This document shows positions 10,208-20,300 of a stretch of DNA of 64,000 bases, piece after piece; the stretch's first letter is position 1; every line of letters begins with the position of its first letter. The stretch comes from Ruminococcus flavefaciens FD-1 (GTDB lineage Bacteria; Bacillota; Clostridia; Oscillospirales; Ruminococcaceae): NCBI GenBank assembly GCA_000174895.1, contig ACOK01000094.1, positions 38,186-102,185 on the forward strand. Reading direction: 5' to 3'. The notes under the pieces are model-generated. The model saw only the letters and a program-made list of their open reading frames with translations. It did not search any database and was not told the origin of the DNA. Made by a program: the position numbers and the translations under genes.

Positions 10208-10954
10208 ATGGAAAAAAATAAATGGTTCAATTATGAAAGTATCAGCGACAAAGGGAAAATCAATCTGATCTGCTTCCCTTATTCGGGAGGAAGTGCATCA
10301 TATTATGCACCGTGGAAAACATCTTATCCTGATGAGATAAATATTCTGCCTGTTGCATACCCCATACGTGAGCTGAGAATGAAAGAGGAAATGCCTGATT
10401 CACTTGTTTCACTTGCCCGTAACTTTGTTGATGACAACGAAGAACTTTTTTCTGTGCCATTTGCATTTTTCGGTCACTGTACAGGTGCACTTGTGGCTTA
10501 TGAGGCTGCTAAATACATAAGAAAAACATTGAAAAAAGACCCGTCTGCATTTTTTGTTTCATCTTCTGCATCTCCTGTTTGCATAATGTTTGAGGGCAGA
10601 ATAACCGATGCTTCCGATGAAGTGATGACTGAACATCTTATCGGGGACGGAATAATAAATGCAGACTTTGCAAAGCAGGATATATACAGAAAATATGTAC
10701 TCCCGATATTAAGAAAAGACTTACAGCTTCATGAGGAATACAGATGTGAATCAGTTGAACCGCTCAGATGCCCGATTATAGCAGCATACGGTACACAGGA
10801 CAAGCTGTTGACGGCACAGAATGTAGATGACTGGAAAAGGTTCACCATCAATTCCTACCGCTCGGCAGCTTTTGATGAGGGACATTTTTATCTTAACACC
10901 TTTGGCGATGCCCTGCGTGATCTTATCGTTGGCGCTTTGCTTGAGGTCATATAG
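10208..10954 (+). CDS. Type II thioesterase with Cys nucleophile (GHCTG), second of three
   Basis: 248 aa, same alpha/beta-hydrolase family as the genes at 6566 and 16641: ICFPYSGGSASYYAPW near the N-terminus, candidate acid in AAYGTQDK and His in DEGHFYLN. The nucleophile elbow reads FFGHCTGALVAYE, so Cys (codon TGT) replaces the usual Ser of GHSMG. Cys nucleophiles are known in a few NRPS thioesterase domains, such as the obafluorin synthetase TE, where they change the release chemistry. Start ATG with AAGGAGA upstream. It could edit, transfer acyl groups or release the product; the sequence does not decide. Confidence 0.88.
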   Translation: MEKNKWFNYESISDKGKINLICFPYSGGSASYYAPWKTSYPDEINILPVAYPIRELRMKEEMPDSLVSLARNFVDDNEELFSVPFAFFGHCTGALVAYEAAKYIRKTLKKDPSAFFVSSSASPVCIMFEGRITDASDEVMTEHLIGDGIINADFAKQDIYRKYVLPILRKDLQLHEEYRCESVEPLRCPIIAAYGTQDKLLTAQNVDDWKRFTINSYRSAAFDEGHFYLNTFGDALRDLIVGALLEVI

Positions 10955-10959
10955 AAAGG

Positions 10960-12246
10960 GTGATAAAGATAGAAAAGGAGTATTATCTTACACCGTCATG
11001 CAGATATTTCATCAGTTCAGATTCAGATGTCAGCTGGAATCTTCCTTTATGTGTGGAGCTGGATCATCCCTTTGATGAAGCGAAGATGCGAAAAGCCATA
11101 GATAAGCTGACTGCAGAAAATGATGTAATGCGCTGCAGAGTAAGGAACAAGAACGGCAGCGGCGAATATACCGTATTGATCGCAGATAAAGCAGATATTG
11201 ATTTCACTGTACAGGACAGATCGGGAAAGTCTTATGAAGAAGCCTATGCAGACTCTGTTGAAGATGCAAAAGCATTTACAGCAGAAAAAATAGATATCTT
11301 TAGTTCACCTCCTGTGAGAATAAGATGTTATCTCATTTCGGCTGAGTCTTTTTTGATCTGCATGGTGGTACATCACTATGTTGCTGATGCTGTGGGAGTC
11401 GCTGCATTGGGAACAGGCTTGATAGGCTGTTATCTTGGCAAGGATATACACAGCTCAGACGATACGAAACAATTTGGTTATTATCTGGAAAAATGCGGGG
11501 AAATGCTCGTTACGGAGGAGTATAAAAAACAGGCAGACTACTGGAGAAATGCTATGAACGGACTGGAGATGCCTGTTAGCATAAGCAAATCTGCTGTAAG
11601 TCCTTTGTCAGCAGATCATCAGTTTGTTATCAGCCGTGATATGCTTTATGAGTTGGCAAGAAATAACCGCACGACTATATTCAATGTAGTCATGACCGCA
11701 CTTTCTGTGCTCTATGCTGATATGTACGGCAGTATTGATACAGCTGTAGGATTTATAAGCTCTGACAGGCGTGACGGAATGTTCAGCTCGTCCACAGGCA
11801 ATTATACAAGAATGCTGACAGCAAGGCTGACATGGGATAAAAATGACAGCTATCGTTCAGCATTGAGAAAAATGGTTGGCATAACAAGCGAAGCAGTTGA
11901 AAACTCTGCTGCAGGTGACAATCTGTATTCTCTGCCTATATATGTCAGTTATATTGATGAACGTCAGACAAGGAGAATGTCTTCCTCATCAGATATACGA
12001 TTTATAGGCATACCAATTCCTCACCCGACAGATTGTCTTATGTTAGCCTGTATAGAGAAAAGTGATGAGGTGAATATAGGCATAACAGCAAATGCAGAAT
12101 GTTACACAGATGATAAAATCAGCGAAACAGGCATTAAGCTGCTGGAAATACTGCGTAATATGGTTCTTTTCCCTGACCGTAAGCTGTGCGACTTTTTACC
12201 TGAGGCTGTATTCAGCGGAAATGATACGGAACTGATAATGATATGA
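10960..12246 (+). CDS. Stand-alone NRPS condensation domain
   Basis: 428 aa, one condensation domain and nothing else. The N-terminal region fits the C family (YYLTPSCRYF, then the MRCRVRNKNG strand), and the catalytic motif is HHYVADA for HHxxxDG: both His and the Asp are kept, Gly is Ala. The C-terminal floor and latch regions are present (SSSTGNYTRML). The GTG start is not certain: it directly follows AAAGG and is 5 nt past the previous stop, with GAGG at 10943-10946 as another possible ribosome site. Free C domains act in trans, or form ester or amide bonds between carriers; which carriers it joins is unknown. Confidence 0.82.
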   Translation: MIKIEKEYYLTPSCRYFISSDSDVSWNLPLCVELDHPFDEAKMRKAIDKLTAENDVMRCRVRNKNGSGEYTVLIADKADIDFTVQDRSGKSYEEAYADSVEDAKAFTAEKIDIFSSPPVRIRCYLISAESFLICMVVHHYVADAVGVAALGTGLIGCYLGKDIHSSDDTKQFGYYLEKCGEMLVTEEYKKQADYWRNAMNGLEMPVSISKSAVSPLSADHQFVISRDMLYELARNNRTTIFNVVMTALSVLYADMYGSIDTAVGFISSDRRDGMFSSSTGNYTRMLTARLTWDKNDSYRSALRKMVGITSEAVENSAAGDNLYSLPIYVSYIDERQTRRMSSSSDIRFIGIPIPHPTDCLMLACIEKSDEVNIGITANAECYTDDKISETGIKLLEILRNMVLFPDRKLCDFLPEAVFSGNDTELIMI

Positions 12247-12306
12247 TTATTCTAATAGTCGGTCGGCTGTATATCTGACCGTAATATAAGAAAAGAGGTC
12301 TTATTT

Positions 12307-13242
12307 ATGAATATTATTGAAGTTAAGGAGTTGTCAAAGAGTTATAAGGATTTCAAGGCTGTTGACAATATTTCCTTTAATGTTGAACAGGGCAGGATAT
12401 ACGGTATCCTTGGTCCTAACGGAGCAGGTAAAAGTACAACTATAAAAATGATTGCAGGACTGCTTGGAAAGGATTCGGGAACCATAACCTATGAAGGAAA
12501 TTCAACTATTGACAAATGGTCCTCAAATATAGGTCTTGTTCCTCAGAATATAGCAGTATACGATGAGCTTACCGCAGAGGAGAACATTTCATTCTTTGTA
12601 TCTCTTTACGGTATAACAGGCAAGGAAAAGGAAGAACGGATAGAAAAAACTCTCAGATTTGTAGGACTTGAAGATGTAAGGAACAAGGCAGCGAAGGAAT
12701 ACTCGGGAGGAATGAAACGAAGACTCAATATTGCCTGTGCCATAGTTCATGATCCTAAACTGATCATAATGGACGAGCCGACGGTAGGAATTGATCCGCA
12801 GTCAAGAAACTATATACTTGAAAGTGTAAAGGAACTCAACAAAAAGGGAACTTCTGTCATCTACACTTCTCATTACATGGAGGAAGTTGAAGCGATATGC
12901 GACAGGATAATTATACTTGATAAGGGCAAGATCATACTCAACGATGAAAAGGACAATATCAAAAATATGTTCCTTGATAAACAGACTGTAACGATATTAT
13001 CAAAGTCTGAAATAAACGATATCCAAAACCTTGAAAAAACTCTCAATGCAGTCGACGGAGTCAGCTCTGTATCTGTTGTGGGAGAAAAGTGTGTTTGTGT
13101 ATATGACAGCAATAAACGTCCTCTTGATGCTATTATTCAGGCAGCTTACAAACATGGTATCGAGATAAGTGACATATCCACATCACGTCAGGATCTTGAA
13201 ACGATCTTCCTTGCTCTTACAGGAAAGGAGCTGAGAGAATAA
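12307..13242 (+). CDS. ABC transporter ATP-binding protein (ABC-2 type exporter)
   Basis: 311 aa ATPase of the drug/antibiotic export class. Walker A GPNGAGKST, signature YSGGMKRR, Walker B LIIMDEPTVGIDP, then an H-loop (YTSHYMEE), followed by the C-terminal extension usual in this class. It follows a 60-bp gap after the C domain and has AAAGAGG upstream of the ATG. Its stop overlaps the start of the first permease by one base (TAATG). With the two permeases it should export the cluster product or give self-resistance. Confidence 0.93.
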   Translation: MNIIEVKELSKSYKDFKAVDNISFNVEQGRIYGILGPNGAGKSTTIKMIAGLLGKDSGTITYEGNSTIDKWSSNIGLVPQNIAVYDELTAEENISFFVSLYGITGKEKEERIEKTLRFVGLEDVRNKAAKEYSGGMKRRLNIACAIVHDPKLIIMDEPTVGIDPQSRNYILESVKELNKKGTSVIYTSHYMEEVEAICDRIIILDKGKIILNDEKDNIKNMFLDKQTVTILSKSEINDIQNLEKTLNAVDGVSSVSVVGEKCVCVYDSNKRPLDAIIQAAYKHGIEISDISTSRQDLETIFLALTGKELRE

Positions 13243-14342
13243 TGTTTTCCGAAAGCCTTAAAAAGGAGTTAAAGCTGTTTTTCAGAAATAAAGGAAATGT
13301 TGCTTTCATGTTTGTTTTCCCCGTTGTGCTTATAGCTATAATGAGTTATGCCTTACAGTCGATGATCGGTGCAAAAGTAGATGTATCGGAAAAATCGGGT
13401 AAAATACTCTACATAATGGAGACTGACGGTGAGAACTGTCAGAAATTTGATGTGCTGAAAAATGCTATATCAGGAAATGGTACCATAGTTTTTGAGGAAA
13501 TAAACGCTGCTGACAGGGTAGCAGCCGAAAAGCAGGTCATAAAGCAGGATGCATATGGACTTATCACAATAACTTCCGATAAAATGGAATACTACCGTTC
13601 TCCGTATAATGAACCATATGCCAGCAGAATGATAAGATCGTATTTCAAGCAGGTCGCAGGTATAAAAAACATAGCTATTAACAAGGATCTAAGTGCAGAA
13701 AAGGAGGTTCTTCCTATAAAGCGTATAGATTCCAAAACTTACTATACACTTGTTGAACTAAGCTTCATGATGATGTATATAGCTATGATAATCGCCAAGA
13801 GTGTATTCTCGGAAAAGGAGTTAAAGACTGCTTCAAGGATAAAACTTTCGGGAGCAAGTGTCAATGCTATTGTATTCAGCAAGATAGCAGTCGGACTTGT
13901 TATCGGCGTGGTTCAGATACTGATAGTATATCTTTTCTCTTTAATAGTTTTCGGCATTAAATGGGGAAAATACACATTACTTATGATGCTTATGTTCCTT
14001 CTTCTTGCACTGGCTACTTCAAGTATAGGTGCTGCTCTGGGCGCTGCTATAAAGAATAAGAATTCAATGAATACTGCTGTAATGATGCTGGCTCTTGTTT
14101 GCGGACTTCTCGGCGGAATGTTCACACCTACATCATATCTTGATTCTACAAAGGTGCTTTCGGTTCTTATGAGGTGTACACCGCTTTACTGGATAAATAA
14201 AGCACTTATATCGCTTCAGCAGGGAAATATGACCTCAACAATAATATGGGCAATAGTGTGCTGTGCGGTTATAAGCGTACTGATGACCGTACTTGCTTCG
14301 GCAGCCTTCAGAAAGAATGCTTCCAATGATACGGAGGGATAA
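13242..14342 (+). CDS. ABC-2 type transporter permease (first)
   Basis: 366 aa membrane protein: an N-terminal anchor helix (about 20-45, VAFMFVFPVVLIAIMSYAL), an extracytoplasmic domain of about 130 residues, then a cluster of five hydrophobic segments from about 165 to 360. This is the ABC-2/YhgE-like layout. The start codon overlaps the stop of the ATPase gene, so the two are translationally coupled. Partner of the permease at 14346. Confidence 0.9.
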   Translation: MFSESLKKELKLFFRNKGNVAFMFVFPVVLIAIMSYALQSMIGAKVDVSEKSGKILYIMETDGENCQKFDVLKNAISGNGTIVFEEINAADRVAAEKQVIKQDAYGLITITSDKMEYYRSPYNEPYASRMIRSYFKQVAGIKNIAINKDLSAEKEVLPIKRIDSKTYYTLVELSFMMMYIAMIIAKSVFSEKELKTASRIKLSGASVNAIVFSKIAVGLVIGVVQILIVYLFSLIVFGIKWGKYTLLMMLMFLLLALATSSIGAALGAAIKNKNSMNTAVMMLALVCGLLGGMFTPTSYLDSTKVLSVLMRCTPLYWINKALISLQQGNMTSTIIWAIVCCAVISVLMTVLASAAFRKNASNDTEG

Positions 14343-14345
14343 GAC

Positions 14346-15416
14346 ATGAAGAATATAGTAAAAAATACATTAACCATATTTAAAAAGGACAGGGAGTTCA
14401 TAAAATCCATTATTCTTGAACCTGTTGCAATGCTTCTTATTTTCTCATTCTTCCTTGCTTTCCAGACATCTGTAAGGATAGGCGTTGTGAATAACGACAA
14501 GGGCGAAGCTGGTAAGAAGATAACTGCAATGCTGGAAGATGTGAATTATCTGAAAATAACAAAGGTCAGTGAAAAAAACATTGCTGACGATATTGCTTCG
14601 GACAGTATAAAACTGGCTGTTGTTATCGGAGAGAACGCCAGTGAACAGATAGCTTCGGGAAAATCTGTTGATGTAAAAATAGTTTGCGATGAAAATTCGG
14701 GAAATATTGCAGATTATATCAGATCATTGGTGAATCTGAGCATAAGCCGGATAAGCGGAAATGAATCGGATACGGAATTTACTGTAAACAAAGCCGACTT
14801 AAAAGGAATACCCATCAATAATTCATTGGGTGTTTTGATATTCAAGATGATATCCACAGGTTCAATACTTGCTACTTTGCTTATAAACGACAGAAAAAGA
14901 GGCATAGCTGACAGAATAAAGCTGAGCGGTATTGGAACAGTTCCATACCTGTCAGGTGTAGGTGTTGTATTCCTTATATGTTCTTTCATATCATCGGTGG
15001 TGTATTACTTATTTGCGCTGATTTTCCATTTCAACTTCGGAATGGAACATAAATTGCATTTCCTTATTATCATGCTCTCCGTTAATCTTCTTGCAGTTTG
15101 CTTCAATCTGCTTCTTTCAGCACTTGTGACAAATGATGATGTCCTCTGGAATCTGTTTGTTATGATAATACTGCCAACATCGGTATTTTCAGGAGCATTT
15201 TTTGATTATAATTCAATGCCGAAGGTAATGCGTGTCATAGGTGGCTGTTTCCCTCAGAGATGGGTGGTCAAGGCTATTGAGATACTTCAGGCAGGAGGTT
15301 CGCTGGGAGATACATTCGGTTGTATTACGGGAATAGCAGCAATATCAATAGTATTCTTTATTATTGCCGCAATACTTACTCAGCGCAGACTATCGGGAAA
15401 AATGAAGGCGGATTAA
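14346..15416 (+). CDS. ABC-2 type transporter permease (second)
   Basis: 356 aa, same layout as its neighbour: one helix at about 25-45 (EPVAMLLIFSFFLAF), an outside domain, then about five helices. The ATG follows a GGAGG about 8 nt upstream, 3 bases after the previous stop. Two different permease subunits with one ATPase suggest a heterodimeric channel. Confidence 0.9.
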   Translation: MKNIVKNTLTIFKKDREFIKSIILEPVAMLLIFSFFLAFQTSVRIGVVNNDKGEAGKKITAMLEDVNYLKITKVSEKNIADDIASDSIKLAVVIGENASEQIASGKSVDVKIVCDENSGNIADYIRSLVNLSISRISGNESDTEFTVNKADLKGIPINNSLGVLIFKMISTGSILATLLINDRKRGIADRIKLSGIGTVPYLSGVGVVFLICSFISSVVYYLFALIFHFNFGMEHKLHFLIIMLSVNLLAVCFNLLLSALVTNDDVLWNLFVMIILPTSVFSGAFFDYNSMPKVMRVIGGCFPQRWVVKAIEILQAGGSLGDTFGCITGIAAISIVFFIIAAILTQRRLSGKMKAD

Positions 15417-15423
15417 GATAATT

Positions 15424-16593
15424 ATGGACAAAAAAATGAAAGCATGGGTCATAAGAAAGGAAAGATACGGTGTTCCTGAAGATGCAATGCGTATGGAGGA
15501 AGTCAGACTTCGTGAGCTGCATGATGATGAAATACTTGTCAGAAATATTGCAGCAGGTGTGAATCATAACGGAATATGGGCTTCTGCCGGATATCCGAAA
15601 GATGTTGTTGAAGTGCAGAAGCAGTACGGCAATGATGTCGATTTTATGATCGCAGGTTCTGAGTCAGCAGGTATAGTTGAGAAAGTCGGAAAAAATGTCA
15701 CAGATTTCAAGGCAGGTGACGAGGTGATATGCTATTCTGCGCAGTACAATGCAGACGAGGAGGCTGATGATCCCAGAACCGGCAGGAGCTTCAGAGTATG
15801 GGGATATGAGAATAACTGGGGAGCTTTTGCTGAATATTCCATCGTACAGCAGACACAATGCTTCCCGAAGCCTGAGTATCTTTCATGGGAGGAAGCAGGT
15901 TGTACAGTGGCAGCTGGTTCGACTGTATACAGTATGCTGACACACTGGAGCGAAAACCGCATAAAAGAGGGAGATACCGTTCTTATATGGGGAGGAACAG
16001 GAGCAGTTGGCATAAGTGCTATAATACTTGTCAGACTTCTTGGAGGAATTCCGGTAGCTGTTGTTTCTGATGAAGAAAAGATGAAACTCTGCATGGAACT
16101 TGGTGCTGCTGGTTGTATCAACCGAAAGAATTATCCTGATATTGCACCTGTATCTCCTGAGATGCTTCGCAGCAGCGAGTATGATAAATGGTTGTACAAT
16201 GCAATGAAAATGCGGCGTGATATATGGAAAGTATCAGGAAAAAGACAGGATCCTGCTATTGTGATCGAACACCCCGGAGAAAGCACAATGGCACTATCGC
16301 TGTTCCTGTGTGCCAAAAAGGGAATGGTGGTTACCTGCGGAGCAACTACGGGATATGCAGGAACTTTCGATCTGCGGCATTTATGGATGCATTTGAAAAG
16401 AATACAGGGGAGTCATGTCTGCTGCGGCTATGAGGTGCAGGAGTATCTGAAAATAATGGAGAAGAACAATAAAAAAATGCCCATAGAACGTGTGTATGCT
16501 TTTGAGGAAACTGCAAAGGCACACATGGATCTTATGAACGGAAAAAGTGCATCAGGCAGACTTGTAGTAAGGATATCTGATAACCAAAGCTGA
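15424..16593 (+). CDS. Crotonyl-CoA carboxylase/reductase-like enzyme (alkylmalonyl-CoA extender supply)
   Basis: 389 aa zinc-free medium-chain dehydrogenase. The layout is that of CCR enzymes, which reductively carboxylate enoyl-CoAs to ethylmalonyl-CoA or longer alkylmalonyl-CoA extender units: GVNHNGIWAS, then IAGSESAGIVEKVG, WGYENNWGAFAEY, nucleotide site WGGTGAVG, SDEEKMKLCMELGAAG and finally LWMHLKRIQGSH. The Asn, the Glu after WGY, and the His in GSH align with residues known to hold CO2 in the Kitasatospora enzyme (alignment by eye). It is slightly shorter than typical CCRs (about 415-450 aa). A plain enoyl reductase is the alternative. It suggests that one AT takes a branched extender. 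Confidence 0.8.
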   Translation: MDKKMKAWVIRKERYGVPEDAMRMEEVRLRELHDDEILVRNIAAGVNHNGIWASAGYPKDVVEVQKQYGNDVDFMIAGSESAGIVEKVGKNVTDFKAGDEVICYSAQYNADEEADDPRTGRSFRVWGYENNWGAFAEYSIVQQTQCFPKPEYLSWEEAGCTVAAGSTVYSMLTHWSENRIKEGDTVLIWGGTGAVGISAIILVRLLGGIPVAVVSDEEKMKLCMELGAAGCINRKNYPDIAPVSPEMLRSSEYDKWLYNAMKMRRDIWKVSGKRQDPAIVIEHPGESTMALSLFLCAKKGMVVTCGATTGYAGTFDLRHLWMHLKRIQGSHVCCGYEVQEYLKIMEKNNKKMPIERVYAFEETAKAHMDLMNGKSASGRLVVRISDNQS

Positions 16594-16640
16594 TTAAGCT
16601 TATAAACGGAAAGACAATTTTATTAATGGAGGTAATATCT

Positions 16641-17378
16641 GTGAACAAATGGATATTAAAGACTAAGAACAGCATCGAGGCGGATCACAAACTGTTCTGT
16701 ATACCATACGCCGGAGGCGGTGCAACGGTTTTCCGTGACTGGCAGAAATATTTCGGTGATAAGATAAGTGTATGCCCTGTTCAGCTTCCGGGAAGAGAAA
16801 GCAGAATGGGTGAGCCGCTTGTAAATGAAATACATCAACTTGCAGATATGATATATGAGGGTATCAAAGATGAACTTGACCGCAGCTTTTCGGTTTTCGG
16901 ACATAGTATGGGCGGAATGGTCGCATATGAAGTTACAAAGAGGATAATCGAAAGAAGTGGAAAAAAGCCAAAAGTGCTTTTTATGTCGGCAACCTCTCTT
17001 ACAAGAAGGAAAAAGAATATTCCTGTATCCAGACTGGAAGATGAGGCACTTTTTAAATATATCAGGAATCTTGGCGGTATAGACGATGAACTTCTTAGCA
17101 ATGAAAAGATAAGGCATATGTATATGGAAAGCTATTTTCCCATAATCAAGAATGATTATGATCTTATTGAAAGATATATCTGTGAGCCTTACAAGCTTGA
17201 CTGTAAAGTAAGAGCTTTTGCAGGAAGAGATGATGCGGAGATATCAGAGATAGAGACCGAAGAAATAGAACAGTTTACCAATGACTTTAATATACGTTTT
17301 TTTGACGGCGGTCACTTTTTTATCAATAGCAGTGTAGAAGAGGTTTGCAGAGAAATAATGAGGGAGGTTGAGCTGTGA
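16641..17378 (+). CDS. Type II thioesterase (editing), third of three
   Basis: 245 aa from GTG 16641. An in-frame ATG exists at 16626, but GGAGG at 16628-16632 overlaps that codon and sits 8 nt before the GTG, so the GTG start (product begins MNKWILK) is preferred. Family features: LFCIPYAGGGATVFRDW, PGRESR, FGHSMGGMVAYE, Asp in AGRDD and His in DGGHFFINS. This is the most canonical of the three thioesterases here. Its stop overlaps the start region of the next PKS gene. Confidence 0.92.
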   Translation: MNKWILKTKNSIEADHKLFCIPYAGGGATVFRDWQKYFGDKISVCPVQLPGRESRMGEPLVNEIHQLADMIYEGIKDELDRSFSVFGHSMGGMVAYEVTKRIIERSGKKPKVLFMSATSLTRRKKNIPVSRLEDEALFKYIRNLGGIDDELLSNEKIRHMYMESYFPIIKNDYDLIERYICEPYKLDCKVRAFAGRDDAEISEIETEEIEQFTNDFNIRFFDGGHFFINSSVEEVCREIMREVEL

Positions 17379-20300
17379 AAGATATAAGAGAGCTTGATAT
17401 AGCAGTTGTCGGAATGGCAGTTAAATTTCCGAAAGCAGACAATGTTTCGGATTTCTGGAACGGTCTTGTGAACGGCGAGGACTTTATCACACGCACGAAG
17501 AAATATGGATATAGTGCGGAAGAAAGTATGCATTCGGAGCTGTTTCTGATCCGTTTGATTTTGACAATATTTTCTTTGATATGGGTGATAGTGAGTCGGA
17601 ACTTACTTCTCCGCAGGAAAGGATACTGCTGCAAACTGCATATAATGCTATGGAAGATGCAGGGATCAGACCTGATGTCAGCGCCGGAACAGTTGGTATA
17701 GTTTGCGGAGCTCCACCAAACGAGTATAGAACTAAGATGATAGCAGCTGATCCTTCCTTCAGGGAACAGATTTCGGATATAGTTTATCTCGGTGACTCCG
17801 CTGCTGCAAGAGTTGCCTATAAACTTGATCTCTGCGGACCTGTTCTTCAGATTTCAACTGCTTGTGCGACATCTCTTACAGCCGTGCATCTTGCGTGTAG
17901 TTCACTGCTGAACTATGAGGCCGATGTTATGCTTGCAGGTTCTTCAAATATAAATCCTGATCAGGAGTGCTACGATCATCTTGAGGGGGTACTTTCAAGC
18001 GACGGTTATGTACGGGCATTTGATAAGGCAGGATCGGGAATAGTTCCTTCAAACGGTACAGCTATTGTAGTTCTCAGAAGGTTGACAGATGCTGTAAGAG
18101 ACAACGATAACATATATGCAGTTATAAAAGGCAGTGCCATAGGGTGTGACGGAAACAAAAAGGCAAGTTTTACTGCACCGAGTATTGCCGGTGAGACAGG
18201 TGTTATGAGGGCAGCACTTGAAATGTCTGAGATAAAGCCTGAGGATATAAATTATATAGAAACTCACGGGACAGCTACTCCGATAGGTGATTCAATTGAG
18301 ATACAGTCTATCAATGAGGTATATGGCGGTGGCAATAGCAAAATATATATCGGTTCTGTGAAAAACAACTGCGGACACATGAATTTTACAGCAGGTATAG
18401 CAGGTTTTATCAAGGCAGTTCTTGTACTTAAAAACAGACTGATCCCGCCGCATATAAATATCACTTCTCTGAAAGACGATGTTGTTTCGAGCAGCGTGTG
18501 TCAGATAAATGAAGAAGCAGTCAGACTGGACGGTGAGGGGCTGTATCATGCAGCTGTAAGTTCATTTGGCATAGGCGGAGCAAATGCACATATCATTCTT
18601 AAAGAATACAGCTCTGAATCTGCGGAAAAAGACAAGGATAACAGGGAGAAGCTGTTTGTGGTTTCGGCAAAGACCAATTCAGCTCTGAAAAGAAACACTG
18701 ATATTATTCGTCAGTTTGTATATGATAACATAGATTATTCACAAAGTATCTCACGAAGTCTTTTCAGTGAACGTCAGAAACTAAGTGAACGTGCTTACTT
18801 TATTACCGGCAAAAACGGTACAGAGCATATCTCTTTTGATAAGCGCATAGCTGCCGATAAAAAAGAGATAATCTTTATGTTCTGCGGAGCAGGTGCAGCT
18901 AATCATCATCTTGCCGAAGAGATATATGCGGAATTTCCTGTTTTCAGAAAATATTTCGATATCTGCCGCAATATAGTTCTTGATATCACCAATGGAGAAT
19001 ATGATCTTACGAATACAGGAGAGGACGAAGATCTGTCATTGAAGATCACTGCTTCCAATTACTCAGCTGCAATGGCAATTGAAGAAATTGGCTGTATCCC
19101 CGATAAGGTAGTTGGTCACAGCCTCGGGGAATACTCTATGGCGGCATATAGCGGTATCCTCAGCATAGAAGATGCACTCAAGCTGGTATATCGCAGAATG
19201 AAACTCATTCAAAAACTTCCTGCAGGACATATGGTAACAGCTGCGATCGAGCCTGAAAGAGCTGAGAAGCTTCTTCCGGAGAATGCATATATCTCCTGTA
19301 TAAATGCACATGACAGGATAGTCATATCCTGTACAGATGATGAAAGCTATGAAAAAACAGTGACAATACTGAAAAAAGAAAAGTGCTTCTTCTCTACTAT
19401 GCACGCAAACCGTCCTGCACATACCAAAGTATTCAAAGCGATAGAGAATGAATACCGTCAGTGTTTCAGTGATATAACTTTTCATAAGCCGAGATTCACT
19501 GTTTCATCTACATATTACGGAAGAATAGTAAATGAAAGTGAAATAGCTGATGCTGATTACTGGATAGGTCTTATGGAAAACTGCACTCTTTTTGCCGATG
19601 CTTTCCGTGATGTGATAAAGGATAGCAGCAAGGGATACTTCTGTATAGAAACAGCCGCAAATGATTCGCTGAGTTCTTTTGTAAAGCGTGATTATGGCTC
19701 AGATGAGAATATTATTTCCATATGTGCATTGAAACTGCCTGAGGACGATACGGATACAGTTCATGAATGGTGTGGATTCCTCAGATTGCTTGGAGAGCTT
19801 TGGAGAAATGATCTTCCTTTTGATATGAGTAAGGTATTTCCGGAGGATAATCCGATAAGAATCAGACTTCCGCTTTACAGCTTCGATAAGCATACATTCA
19901 ACCGTCTGGAAGAGTTCTATCCTGCATCATCTGAACTTGATATTACAGGAGAAGATGTTTTATATTTTAATGAGCTTCTTGCAGTTCAGGATAAGAAAGA
20001 CGATATAAAGGAATCGAAGGATATTGAAGGACTTGATGAAGCGGGAAGCGCATTGTGTGTGGCTGAGATAATGGATTATTTCCACTGCAGAGGAATTGTG
20101 TCCGGAAAAAAATACACTCTTAACGATATATATAGTGCTTGTGGTATATCCGGCTATTATGAGGCATTCGCACAATTTATGGCAGAGCTTTTATACAGAA
20201 ACGGTCTGGCACGTAAAGACGATGAAGCGTACATTTTTGAAAATGCACTGGATACAGCTGACGGAGCAAAGCAGCTGGAACGTTCCTCTGAAAAATGCCC

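Noticed and set aside
12262..12285. CGGTC/GACCG inverted repeat before the ABC exporter genes
   Set aside because: Only five paired bases and no T run; not enough to call a terminator or operator.
17515..17535. Programmed -1 frameshift in the KS gene
   Set aside because: No in-phase slippery heptamer and no clear downstream structure; a lost base beside an A-rich run is simpler.
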